Part shown: piece after piece, positions 16,393 to 24,304 of the stretch
Numbering within the stretch: the stretch's first letter is position 1
How the letters are laid out: every line of letters begins with the position of its first letter
The notes under the pieces: model-generated
What the model was told of the DNA's origin: nothing
Database searches by the model: none
What the model saw: the letters and a program-made list of their open reading frames with translations, nothing else
Translations under genes and position numbers: made by a program
DNA from: Streptomyces sp. NBC_00483
GTDB lineage: Bacteria > Actinomycetota > Actinomycetes > Streptomycetales > Streptomycetaceae
NCBI RefSeq assembly: GCF_036013745.1
Contig: NZ_CP107880.1
Span: 4,216,001 to 4,280,000 of the forward strand
DNA: 64,000 bases
Direction of reading: 5' to 3'

Positions 16393-17805
16393 TTACGGAG
16401 CGGTGGCCCCCACCGCAGTAGGGCTATCCCCCGTCTTCTCAGTGGGCCACTCCCCCGCATTGCGCCGGGCGAGCAGCCAGTACAGGACGGCCGGGACGAC
16501 GAGCCCCACGATCCACGACACGTCCGCCCCGCCCAGCGGCCCGACGAGCGGGCCCGTGTAGAAGGCGGTGGCGAGGAACGGCAGCTGGGCGAGCAGCCCG
16601 ATCCCGTAGACGACGAGTGCGTCCCAACGCCAGGCGCCGTAGCGGCCGTTGGGGTCGGAGAGGGCCGGGAGGTCGTAGCGCTCGCGCGAGATCAGGTAGT
16701 AGTCGACCAGGTTGATCGCGGACCACGGCGTGAAGAACGTCAGCAGGAACAGCAGGAAGTCCTTGAACGAGGTCAGGAAGCTGTCCTTGCCGGCCAGGGC
16801 GACCACCGTGCCCGCGACCATGATGATCCCGATGTAGACCGCCCGGCCGCGCTGCGAAAGCACCCGCTGGCCGCGGAATCCGCTGATGCCGGTGACCATC
16901 GACATGAAGCCGCCGTACGTGTTGAGCACGTTGACGGTGAGCTTGCCGAGCGCGATCACGAAGTAGAAGAACGAGGCGGCGAGCCCCGCCCCGCCGAGCG
17001 ACACGACGTATCCGACCTGGTTGTCGATGAACTTCTCGCCCGCGCTCGCCGCGACCAGCACACCGAACGCCATGGACCACTGCGAGCCGAGCGCGGAGCC
17101 CGCGAGCGTCCACCAGAACGTGGCCTTGCCGCTGGTCGTGCGCGGCAGATAGCGCGAGTAGTCGGCGACGTAGGGGCCGAAGGCGAGCTGCCACGAGGCC
17201 GACAGGGAGACGGCGAGCAGGAACATCGGCATCGAGAAGTGCGCGTCGGACAGGAGCGCGCCGACGTCGGCCCGGTCGAAGAGCCGCACGCCCAGGTAGA
17301 CGAAGGCGAGCGCGCACACGACGCTCGCCACCCGCCCGAGGACGTGGATGACGCGGTAGCCGACCGTCGCCACGATCCCCGTGACGAGCGCGAAGACGAT
17401 GATGCCCGTCGTGTCGTTGGTGTGCGTCAGCTGCGCGGTGGCCTGCCCGGCGAGCACGGTGCCGCTCGCGAAGAACCCGACGTACATCAGGACGACGAGG
17501 AGCAGCGGGACGACGGCGCCCTTCACCCCGAACTGGGCCCTGGACTGGATCATCTGGGGCAGCCCGAGCTTCGGCCCCTGCGCCGAGTGCAGTGCCATGA
17601 CGGCGCCGCCGAGCAGATTGCCGAGCACGAGCCCGATCAGCGACCAGACCACGTCGCCGCCGAAGACGACGGCGAGCCCGCCGGTGACGACGGCCGTGAT
17701 GTGGAGGTTGGCGCCGAGCCAGAGGGTGAACTGGTTGAACGCGCTGCCGTGCCGTTCGCTGTCCGGCACGACGTCGATGGAGTGCTTCTCCACTACCGCT
17801 GCCAT
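16393..17805 (-). CDS. NCS1-family permease (cytosine/purine/hydantoin type)
   Basis: 470 residues from ATG 17805 with GGGAGGCCATCGG before it. Twelve helices are expected. The N-terminal ERHGSAFNQFTLWLGANLHITAV and the later FGPYVADYSRYLPR, FFTPWSAINLVDYYLI are family landmarks. NCS1 carriers move cytosine, uracil, allantoin, hydantoins and similar ring compounds with Na+ or H+. It sits in an operon with a betaine-type ABC transporter, 12 bases after the binding protein. A heterocyclic substrate or breakdown product of the same pathway is therefore possible; this is inference. Confidence 0.88.
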   Translation of the reverse strand: MAAVVEKHSIDVVPDSERHGSAFNQFTLWLGANLHITAVVTGGLAVVFGGDVVWSLIGLVLGNLLGGAVMALHSAQGPKLGLPQMIQSRAQFGVKGAVVPLLLVVLMYVGFFASGTVLAGQATAQLTHTNDTTGIIVFALVTGIVATVGYRVIHVLGRVASVVCALAFVYLGVRLFDRADVGALLSDAHFSMPMFLLAVSLSASWQLAFGPYVADYSRYLPRTTSGKATFWWTLAGSALGSQWSMAFGVLVAASAGEKFIDNQVGYVVSLGGAGLAASFFYFVIALGKLTVNVLNTYGGFMSMVTGISGFRGQRVLSQRGRAVYIGIIMVAGTVVALAGKDSFLTSFKDFLLFLLTFFTPWSAINLVDYYLISRERYDLPALSDPNGRYGAWRWDALVVYGIGLLAQLPFLATAFYTGPLVGPLGGADVSWIVGLVVPAVLYWLLARRNAGEWPTEKTGDSPTAVGATAP

Positions 17806-17817
17806 CCGATGGCCTCC

Positions 17818-18762
17818 CTACTTCTTGCTGAGCCCGTGCCGGCGCGCGTAGTCGTTCGCGACGTCCTCGGGGTCCTTCTTGTCCTTGTCCACGAGCCGGT
17901 TGAGCTCGGTGAGGTCCTCGGTCGTCAGCACGTTGCCCAGGCGGGCCAGGGCCTTGCGGACGGTCGAGTCGGCCTTGCGGTCGGCGATCAGCGGGACGAC
18001 GTGCTGACCGGGGACCAGGTTCTTGGGGTCGGTGAGGACGACCCAGTCGTTGGCGGCGATGTCGGTGTCGGTGGTGAAGAGGTTGGCGACATCGACATCG
18101 CCGCTCTTCAGCGCGCCCTTCACCAACGGGCCCGAGGAATCAAGGGACTTGAACTCCTTGAACTCGACGCCGTAGACGTCCTTGAGCCCGACGGACCCCA
18201 CCTGCCGCTTCTTGACCTCCGGGGCGGCGCCGATGACGAGCTTCCCGTTGTGGTTCGCGAGGTCGGCGAGCGACTTGAGCTTGTACTTCTTCGCGGTCTC
18301 GCGGGTCACCACGAACGCGTCCGAGTCCTCGGCCAGCCCGTACGGCAGGATCTGCAGGCCGGTCGGGAGCACCATGGCGAGCGCGTTCTGCATCTCGCCC
18401 TCCTCGGTGGCCTTCGCCTTCTTGTCGAGGTAGTGCAGGAGGGCGCCCTGGTACTCGGGCAGCAGGTCGATGTCGCCGCCCTTGAGGGCGGGGATGAGGA
18501 TCTCGCGGGTACCGAGGTTCGGCCGCACGCTCGTCTTCACACCGGCGGCGTCGAGCGCGGCCGCGTACAGGTAGCCGAGCACCTGGTTCTCGGTGAAGTT
18601 GGCGGTGCCGATGGTGACACCCTTCTTGCTGGAGCCGCCACCCGAGAGCGAACCCCCTTGCTGGTCGAGCGAGGTGATGCCGCTGGAGCAGGCGGACAGG
18701 GCCGGGACGGAGGCCGCGGCTGCCAGGCCGCCCAGGAGGGCACGTCGGTTGAGATTGCGCAT
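17818..18762 (-). CDS. betaine-type ABC transporter substrate-binding lipoprotein
   Basis: 314 residues from ATG 18762. Signal MRNLNRRALLGGLAAAASVPALSAC ends in the lipobox LSAC. The mature domain starts GVTIGTANFTENQVLGYLYAAALDAAG, followed by LGTREILIPALKGGDIDLLPEYQGALL, the pattern of OpuBC/OpuCC/OsmF-type proteins. That group binds quaternary amines (glycine betaine, choline, carnitine). From memory, the binding domain of the ergothioneine importer EgtU belongs to the same group. The ligand cannot be read from the sequence. It is the fourth gene of the transporter operon. Confidence 0.9.
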   Translation of the reverse strand: MRNLNRRALLGGLAAAASVPALSACSSGITSLDQQGGSLSGGGSSKKGVTIGTANFTENQVLGYLYAAALDAAGVKTSVRPNLGTREILIPALKGGDIDLLPEYQGALLHYLDKKAKATEEGEMQNALAMVLPTGLQILPYGLAEDSDAFVVTRETAKKYKLKSLADLANHNGKLVIGAAPEVKKRQVGSVGLKDVYGVEFKEFKSLDSSGPLVKGALKSGDVDVANLFTTDTDIAANDWVVLTDPKNLVPGQHVVPLIADRKADSTVRKALARLGNVLTTEDLTELNRLVDKDKKDPEDVANDYARRHGLSKK

Positions 18763-18773
18763 CTTGCTTGCTC

Positions 18774-19451
18774 CTAGGCGGACTTGAGAGTGGCGGGGCG
18801 GTTGCGGAAGAGGAGACGCTGGAGCCCGGAGAGGGCCAGGTCGAGCACGACGGCCACGACCGCGACGAGCACGGCCCCACCGAGCACCTGCACCAGGTCG
18901 CGCTGGGCGAGCCCGTCGAAGACGTAGCGGCCGAGCCCACCGAAGGACACGTACGCGGCGATGGTGGCGGTGGCGACGACCTGGATGAGCGCGAGCCTCA
19001 GCCCCGTCATGATCAGCGGCAGCGCGAGCGGCAACTCGACCTGGAACAGCACCTGGTGGGCCTTCATGCCCTGCCCGCGCGCGGCATCCCGCACCTCGGG
19101 ATCGACGGCGGTCATCCCGGCGTACGTATTGGTGACGATGGACGGCACCGCGAGCGCGACGAGCGCGATGTAGACGGGCCACATCGAGAGCCCGCTCGCG
19201 AGGAACACGAGCACGACCAGGCCCACGGTCGGCAGGGCCCGCCCGAAGGACGACAGGTTGATGGCGACGAAGGCGCCCCGCCCGGTGTGCCCGATGAGCA
19301 GCCCGACCGGCAGAGCGATCACGGCGGCGACGAGGGTGGCGAGCAGCGAGTACTGGAGGTGCTCGGCGACGCGCGTCGCGATGCCGTCGCTCCCCGCCCA
19401 CTGCTCCCCGCCGACCAGCCAGGCCCCGAGGTTCTTGAAGAGTTCGAACAT
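18774..19451 (-). CDS. betaine-type ABC transporter permease
   Basis: 225 residues from ATG 19451. Six helices with the permease signature AARGQGMKAHQVLFQVELPLALPLIMTGLRLA (EAA loop). Ends with VLDLALSGLQRLLF. It is paired with a second permease gene seven bases upstream, the OpuBB/OpuBD arrangement. Separate start and the short length show that it is not fused to a binding domain. Confidence 0.9.
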   Translation of the reverse strand: MFELFKNLGAWLVGGEQWAGSDGIATRVAEHLQYSLLATLVAAVIALPVGLLIGHTGRGAFVAINLSSFGRALPTVGLVVLVFLASGLSMWPVYIALVALAVPSIVTNTYAGMTAVDPEVRDAARGQGMKAHQVLFQVELPLALPLIMTGLRLALIQVVATATIAAYVSFGGLGRYVFDGLAQRDLVQVLGGAVLVAVVAVVLDLALSGLQRLLFRNRPATLKSA

Positions 19452-19458
19452 GGCGGGT

Positions 19459-20115
19459 TCAGGCCTTCCGGGTCCGAGTACGGGTACGGGCCCACGGAGT
19501 GAGCAGCCGCTGGGCGCCGACGAGCAGCGCGTCCGCGACGAGCGCGAGCAGCAGGGTGAGGACGACGCCGACGATCACCGGGGTCGGGAAGTTCCGCTGG
19601 AACCCGTCGGTGAACAGCTGACCGAGCCCGCCGTCCCCGATGTACGTCGCCACGGACACGAGCGAGATGGCCATCACGGTGGCGATCCGCACGCCCGCCA
19701 TGATCACGGGCAGCGCGAGCGGCAGCTCGACGGTGAGCAGCGTCCGCATCGGCCGCGTCCCCATCGCCTTCGCCGCCTCCTTCGTCTTCGCGGGCACGGA
19801 GTCGAGCCCCTCGACGGTGTTCCGCAAGAGGACGACGAGCGTGTAGATCGTCAGGCCGATGACGGTGGTGGTGCGGGTGAGCCCGGAGATGGGCAGCAGC
19901 AGCACGAAGACCGCGATGGACGGGATGGTGAACAGCACGTTCGACATCCCGAGCAGAAACCCGCGCAGCGGCCGCACCCGGTGCGCGACGACGGCCAGCG
20001 GCAGGGATATGACCAGCCCGAACAGCACGGCGCTGAGGGCGGCTTGGAGGTGGGAGAGGGTGAGGGTGGCGAGATCGGACTGATGCGACCCGATCCAGGA
20101 CCAGTCGATGGTCAC
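19459..20115 (-). CDS. betaine-type ABC transporter permease
   Basis: 218 residues from GTG 20115, which overlaps the ATPase stop by four bases. The EAA-type loop reads EAAKAMGTRPMRTLLTVELPLALPVIMAGVRIA. The first helices read LSHLQAALSAVLFGLVISLPLAVVAHR, typical of OpuB/OpuC permeases. It should form the heterodimeric channel with the next gene. Confidence 0.9.
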   Translation of the reverse strand: MTIDWSWIGSHQSDLATLTLSHLQAALSAVLFGLVISLPLAVVAHRVRPLRGFLLGMSNVLFTIPSIAVFVLLLPISGLTRTTTVIGLTIYTLVVLLRNTVEGLDSVPAKTKEAAKAMGTRPMRTLLTVELPLALPVIMAGVRIATVMAISLVSVATYIGDGGLGQLFTDGFQRNFPTPVIVGVVLTLLLALVADALLVGAQRLLTPWARTRTRTRKA

Positions 20116-21317
20116 GCGGCACCGCCCGCGGACTCAGCCTTCTCGCCGGTGTCGGACACCTCGGCGCCGTCGGGCTCCTCGGTCTCACCGCGCGATTCCG
20201 CACCATCAAGCGCCGAGTTGCCCAAATTCAGCCCCTGCGGCGATTGAGCAGCGGGGTCCGGGGCAGAGCCCCGAGACGTCCCGCCGGACTGGGCGGCACT
20301 GTGCGCCTGCCCGGACCGCTCATGGACGTCGTCCCGCGAGCTGACACCCGTAAACACACCGTCCGCGTCCACCCGGACAACCAGCCCGACGGGCGACGCC
20401 ACCGACTCGTTCAACGCCGACAGCAACGAGTCCCCGTCGCGCAGCGCCCGCACCGGGAACTCGGCCCCACCGTCCCGCTCGCGCCAAGCGACCGGCTTAC
20501 GCGCCCCGTCAAGGACGAGCTCCCACGCCCCGCCCTCCGGCGCGGCCCCCTGCGACACATCGCCCAGCGTCGTGAGCGACAACAACTTCAACCCACGCTC
20601 GGCCCCGAGGAAGTCCGCCACGAACTCGTCCGCGGGCCGCGCGAGCAGCTCCTCCGGCGGCGCACACTGCACGAGGTGCCCGCCCTCACGGAACACGGCT
20701 ATTCGGTCCCCGAGCCGCACCGCCTCGTCGATGTCATGCGTGACGAAGACGATCGTCTTGCTCAACTCGGTCTGCAGCCGCAGCAGTTCATCCTGAAGCT
20801 GGGTACGCACGACGGGGTCGACGGCCCCGAACGGCTCGTCCATGAGCAGCACCGGCGGATCCGCGGCCAGCGCCCTCGCGACACCCACCCGCTGCTGCTG
20901 ACCACCGGACAGCTGATGCGGATACCGCTTCCCCATCTCGGCGGAGAGCCCCACCCGCTCAAGAAGCTCACCGGCCGCGGCCCGCGCCTTCTTCCGCCCC
21001 CAGCCGAGCAGCAGCGGCACCGTGGCGACGTTGTCGAGCACGGTGCGGTGCGGGAAGAGCCCCGCCTGCTGAATGACGTAACCAATGGATCGCCGCAGCT
21101 CAGCGGCGTCCTGCTCCAGGACGTCGCGCCCGCCGACCCGAATGGTGCCGGACGAGGGCTCGACCATACGATTGATCATCCGGAGGCTGGTCGTCTTGCC
21201 GCAGCCCGACGAGCCGACGAAGACGGTCACACCCCCTTCCGGCATGTCGAGCGAGAGATCATGCACCGCTGTCGTGCCGTTCGGGAACCGCTTGTGGACC
21301 GCGTCGAACTGGATCAT
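20112..21317 (-). CDS. betaine-type ABC transporter ATPase with a repeat-derived C-terminal tail
   Basis: 401 residues from ATG 21317. Walker A GSSGCGKTT, signature LSGGQQQR, Walker B VLLMDEPFGAVDP and the switch FVTHDIDEA are intact. Residues 240-335 resemble the CBS-type regulatory region of OpuA/ProV ATPases (PVRALRDGDSLLSALNESVASPVGLVVRVDADGVFTGVSSRDDV). Residues about 342-371 (GTSRGSAPDPAAQSPQGLNL and following) are the translation of a dispersed intergenic repeat inserted in frame at 20205-20290. They are followed by an acidic Ser/Glu/Gly tail. It is the first gene of a six-gene operon, divergent from the ammonia-lyase homologue. Confidence 0.92.
   Translation of the reverse strand: MIQFDAVHKRFPNGTTAVHDLSLDMPEGGVTVFVGSSGCGKTTSLRMINRMVEPSSGTIRVGGRDVLEQDAAELRRSIGYVIQQAGLFPHRTVLDNVATVPLLLGWGRKKARAAAGELLERVGLSAEMGKRYPHQLSGGQQQRVGVARALAADPPVLLMDEPFGAVDPVVRTQLQDELLRLQTELSKTIVFVTHDIDEAVRLGDRIAVFREGGHLVQCAPPEELLARPADEFVADFLGAERGLKLLSLTTLGDVSQGAAPEGGAWELVLDGARKPVAWRERDGGAEFPVRALRDGDSLLSALNESVASPVGLVVRVDADGVFTGVSSRDDVHERSGQAHSAAQSGGTSRGSAPDPAAQSPQGLNLGNSALDGAESRGETEEPDGAEVSDTGEKAESAGGAA
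20205..20290. repeat. GC-rich palindromic repeat inside the ABC ATPase coding sequence, copy 3
   Basis: Contains AAATTCAGCCCCTGCGGCGA, TTGAGCAGCGGGGTCCGGGG and CAGAGCCCCGAG, the same words as the intergenic copies at 26890, 29368 and 53507. It stays open on the minus strand and encodes about 30 residues of the ATPase tail. Confidence 0.75.
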
Positions 21318-21496
21318 GGAGCGCCTCTGGAGTCCTCTTGCCCGTCCTGCATATCGTCATGCAGAGTTCTCGGTACGTGAATAACTTGTCAATGCCCCCG
21401 CGTAAATCGCAGGTAAATCCCCGTACCGGGGACCGAACTATGAGACGCGGACGCCCGTTTCGGGGCATTTGAACACTGATCAAGGGGGAACAGCGC
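21318..21496. promoter_or_regulatory. divergent promoter region of transporter operon and lyase
   Basis: The only non-coding space between the two divergent units. It holds TGCAT-N6-ATGCA at 21354-21369, a TGAATAA half-site at 21378-21384 and the ribosome site GGGGGAA before the lyase ATG. A shared operator here would control both uptake and cleavage. Confidence 0.5.
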
Positions 21497-22960
21497 ATGG
21501 TGTCACAGCCGGTCGTCGTGCTCGACGGCCACGGCCTCCCGGTCGCCGACGTGGTCCGCCTCGCCCATGCGAGCGCCCGTCCGGTCCCCGGCACGGACGC
21601 CATGAAGCGCGTGGACCGGTCCTGGAACGCGGCGCGGGAGATCGCCGCCTGGGGCAGGGTCTACGGCCGCTCCACCGGCGTCGGCGCCAACCGCAGCGAG
21701 GACGTGCCCACCGAGGCCGCCGCCGACCACGGCCTGCGCCTGCTGCGCAGCCACGCGGGCGCGATCGGCGACGAGCTGCCCGAGCGCGAGGTGCGCGCGA
21801 TGCTCGCGGTCCGCGCGAACCAGCTCCTGGCCGGTGGCGCGGGCCTGCGCCCCACGGTCGTCACGGCGCTCTGCGAGGCCCTGGAGGCGGGCGCGTACCC
21901 GGCGGTCAACGAGCACGGCTCGGTCGGCACCGGCGACATCGCGCCCCTGTCCCAGATGGGCCTGGCCCTCGCCGGCGAGCACCCGTGGCGCGGCAAGGGC
22001 ACCCCGCCCAAGCCGCAGCCCCTCGACAACAACGACGCCCTGGCCCTGATCTCCTCCAACGCACTCACCCTCGGCCAGGCGGCCCTCGCCCTGCACGAGA
22101 TGCGCGACCTGCTGGCGGCGACGAACCTGGTGGCGGCCCTGAGCCTGCTCGCGGTCGACGGTTCCTACGAGGCGTACGCCCTGCCCGTGCACGAGTCGCG
22201 CCGCCACAGGGGCAGCTTCGACGTGGCGGCCCGGATGCGCGAGATCCTCGGCGCCGACGACCACCCGACGCCCCCGCTCGGCCGGATCCAGGACCCGTAC
22301 GGCTTCCGCTGCGTGCCGCAGATCCACGGCCCTGCGCAGGACGCGGCGGACGCCTTGGAGGACGTCCTCACGGTCGAGATCAACGCGGCGGCGGAGAACC
22401 CCCTGATCTCGTACACGGAGATGGCGGCCTACCACCACGGCGGCTTCTACATGGCCCAACTCGCCCTGGCCCTGGACCACTTCCGGCTCGCGGTCAGCCA
22501 GGTGGCCCGCCTCTCCACGTCCCGCCTCTCCACCCTCAACGAACCGAACTTCACCCGCCTTCGCCCGTTCCTCGCGGACGGCGAACCGGCGTCGTCCGGC
22601 GTGATGATCCTGGAGTACGCGGCCGGTGGCGCCCTCGCCGACCTGCGCGCCTTCTCCGCTCCCGCCTCGCTCGGCCACGCCGTGCTCTCCCGCGGCGTCG
22701 AGGAGCAGGCCAGCTTCGCCTCCCTGGCGGCCCGCCAGACCCTGCGCGCGTGCGCGGCGTTCCGGCAGGTCGTGGGCTGCGAACTGGTCGCGGCGGTGCG
22801 GGCGTTGAGGCTGCGCGACCTGCACCCGGACGTGGAGCTTCCGGTGGGGCGGGCGTTCGAGCTGGCGTTGCAGGACCTGCCGGCGGAGATCGCGGACCGG
22901 CCGCTGACGGAGGACGTGGCGCGCGCGGCACAGCTCCTGGGCCGCTTCGTGACCCCCTAG
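21497..22960 (+). CDS. histidine/aromatic ammonia-lyase homologue lacking the MIO-forming Ser
   Basis: 487 residues from ATG 21497. The HAL/PAL fold is clear: YGRSTGVGANR (Tyr56 in the Y-G-x-x-T-G-x-G motif), IQDPYGFRCVPQIHGPAQD (Gln265, Tyr268, Arg271), NAAAENPLIS, HHGGFYMAQLALALD and VEEQASFASLAARQ (Glu402). In HAL the loop GSVGASGD cyclises to the MIO electrophile. Here it reads GSVGTGDIAPLSQ (141-153): one residue is missing and no Ser is left. The usual LLNGT block is ISSNALTLG, and the His of EDHVS is Gln. Classical MIO chemistry is therefore unlikely. A MIO-independent elimination, as described for ergothionase, fits better. Divergent from a betaine-type transporter and followed by an RpiR regulator. 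Annotating it as hutH would be unsafe. Confidence 0.85.
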   Translation: MVSQPVVVLDGHGLPVADVVRLAHASARPVPGTDAMKRVDRSWNAAREIAAWGRVYGRSTGVGANRSEDVPTEAAADHGLRLLRSHAGAIGDELPEREVRAMLAVRANQLLAGGAGLRPTVVTALCEALEAGAYPAVNEHGSVGTGDIAPLSQMGLALAGEHPWRGKGTPPKPQPLDNNDALALISSNALTLGQAALALHEMRDLLAATNLVAALSLLAVDGSYEAYALPVHESRRHRGSFDVAARMREILGADDHPTPPLGRIQDPYGFRCVPQIHGPAQDAADALEDVLTVEINAAAENPLISYTEMAAYHHGGFYMAQLALALDHFRLAVSQVARLSTSRLSTLNEPNFTRLRPFLADGEPASSGVMILEYAAGGALADLRAFSAPASLGHAVLSRGVEEQASFASLAARQTLRACAAFRQVVGCELVAAVRALRLRDLHPDVELPVGRAFELALQDLPAEIADRPLTEDVARAAQLLGRFVTP

Positions 22961-23007
22961 CCACCTCCCTTCATCAGCCCACACCCCTAGCCCCCACCCC
23001 TTCATTT

Positions 23008-23030
23008 TGAATAGAATCATGCACAATTCG
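23008..23030. promoter_or_regulatory. candidate operator upstream of the RpiR regulator
   Basis: TGAATAG at 23008-23014 is followed, 11 bases on, by ATTCG (23026-23030), an imperfect inverted pair. It lies 30-50 bases before the regulator start and shares its half-site with the hutU/permease palindrome. Confidence 0.4.
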
Positions 23031-23057
23031 GCACCCTTGAATGGACCGGCGGGAGAC

Positions 23058-23939
23058 ATGAGCGAGCGCACGGACAGCACACGGAGCGGGTCGGACAACG
23101 ACGCGGGGGCGCAGGGCCCCTCCGCCCGCCTCCAGAGCCTCTTCGAGGGGCACCGCCTCACCCCCACCCAGCGCCGCATCGCGCACTGCATGGTGCGGCG
23201 CGCGGCCGAGGTGCCGTTCCTGTCGTCCGTGGAGCTGGCCGAGCTCGCGGGCGTGAGCCAGCCCTCCGTGACCCGGTTCGCGGTGGCGCTCGGCTTCGAC
23301 GGCTACCCGGCGCTGCGCAAGCACCTGCGCGAGACGGCGCCCTCCGGACCGGCCACCGCCACCAAGGCCAACGAGTACCAGCAGGCCGTGGAAGCCGAGA
23401 TCGCCAACCTCCGGCACCTCGCCGAGCTGCTCGCCGACCCGGAGCCGGTGGAGCGGGCGGGCAGGATCCTCGCCGCCTCACCGACGCTGCTCGTCCTGGG
23501 ACTGCGCGCGGCCGCGTCCCAGGCGTTCGGCTTCGCGTACTTCGCCGCGAAGGTCCACCCCGACGTACGCCTCCTCGACGAGGGCGGCACCATGCTCGCC
23601 GACCGCATCGACGCGGCCGTCCGCGCGGGCGCCAAGACCCTGCTCTGCTTCGCGCTCCCCCGCCACCCGCGCGAGGTCGTCGACGCCCTCGCGTACGCGA
23701 AGGAGGCGGGCCTGACCGTCGTCACGGTCGCCGACTCCGCCTTCGCCCCCGTCGCCCGCCACTCCGACCTGCTGCTGCCCGCGGCGGTCGGCACGGGCCT
23801 CGCCTTCGACACGGCGTGCTCGCCGATGCTGCTCGGCCGGGTACTGCTTGAGGCGATGTGCGACGAGCTGCCGCAGGCACAGGCGCGACTCGAGGAGTTC
23901 GACGTACGGGCGGCGGAGCGCGGCCTCTTCGTCGAGTGA
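23058..23939 (+). CDS. RpiR/MurR-family transcriptional regulator
   Basis: 293 residues from ATG 23058 behind GGCGGGAG; an upstream in-frame ATG at 23019 lacks a good site. The HTH_6 domain contains LTPTQRRIAHCMVRRAAEVPFLSSVELAELAGVSQPSVTRFAVALGFDGYPALRKHL. The C-terminal SIS domain contains LLVLGLRAAASQAFGFAYFAAKVHPDVRLLDEGG and TLLCFALPRHPREVVDALAYAKEAGLTVVTVAD. SIS domains bind phosphosugars in the classic members, but several RpiR proteins respond to other ligands. It follows the lyase on the same strand by about 100 bases. It probably controls the lyase/transporter locus. Confidence 0.88.
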   Translation: MSERTDSTRSGSDNDAGAQGPSARLQSLFEGHRLTPTQRRIAHCMVRRAAEVPFLSSVELAELAGVSQPSVTRFAVALGFDGYPALRKHLRETAPSGPATATKANEYQQAVEAEIANLRHLAELLADPEPVERAGRILAASPTLLVLGLRAAASQAFGFAYFAAKVHPDVRLLDEGGTMLADRIDAAVRAGAKTLLCFALPRHPREVVDALAYAKEAGLTVVTVADSAFAPVARHSDLLLPAAVGTGLAFDTACSPMLLGRVLLEAMCDELPQAQARLEEFDVRAAERGLFVE

Positions 23940-23988
23940 CGGTCGATTCCCGTGGACGGTCAACACCCGTACGGGAGAAGTGAGTTGC

Positions 23989-24042
23989 GCGGGGACCGCC
24001 GCACCCCCGTGTGACGGGGGGCGGGACGACGGCGGTCCCCGC
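23989..24042. terminator. compound hairpin terminator
   Basis: GCGGGGACCGCCG (23989-24001) pairs with CGGCGGTCCCCGC (24030-24042). An inner stem CCCCGT/ACGGGG lies within the loop. It is placed just after the RpiR stop. Confidence 0.75.
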
Positions 24043-24133
24043 GAAGGGCGTGCACCAGGTCAGGCCGGGTGCGCGCCCAGGGCGTCCGTGGAGGTCCGGG
24101 AGCCGCTCCGGAGGTTCCTTTGACGCCGCTCGG

Positions 24134-24173
24134 TGTCGGGTGGGGCGGGGAGCCGCTCCCGCCCCTTCCGACA
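24134..24173. terminator. hairpin, probable terminator of the convergent cbs gene
   Basis: TGTCGG ... GGGGCGGG-AG / CTCCCGCCCC ... CCGACA form a nested inverted repeat about 130 bases beyond the cbs stop. No U-run is seen. Confidence 0.5.
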
Positions 24174-24304
24174 TCCACCAATCTGCCGGACCCGTGTTAA
24201 GCCGGTGCTGCGCGCACGTGTCGCGCTCGTACCGTTTTCGCGAACCCGGGAAAGCGACGTACGAAACGGCCCCCGAAACGGCCCCCGAAGCAGCCCGAAT
24301 CGGC

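Larger units (their letters stand above)
23940..24304. other. non-coding gap with two large hairpins
   Basis: Between the RpiR gene and the convergent cbs gene. It contains a compound hairpin at 23989-24042 and a second at 24134-24173. The rest, including two copies of GAAACGGCCCCCGAA near 24263-24290, shows no gene I can support. Confidence 0.6.

Noticed and set aside
16360..18777. An 805-codon open frame on the plus strand
   Set aside because: Antisense of the NCS1 permease and the binding lipoprotein; no recognisable domain and His/Arg/Asp-rich composition.
21497..22960. Annotation as canonical hutH
   Set aside because: The MIO triad is missing a residue and the gene is in a transporter/RpiR locus instead of the hut operon, so normal histidine ammonia-lyase activity is doubtful.
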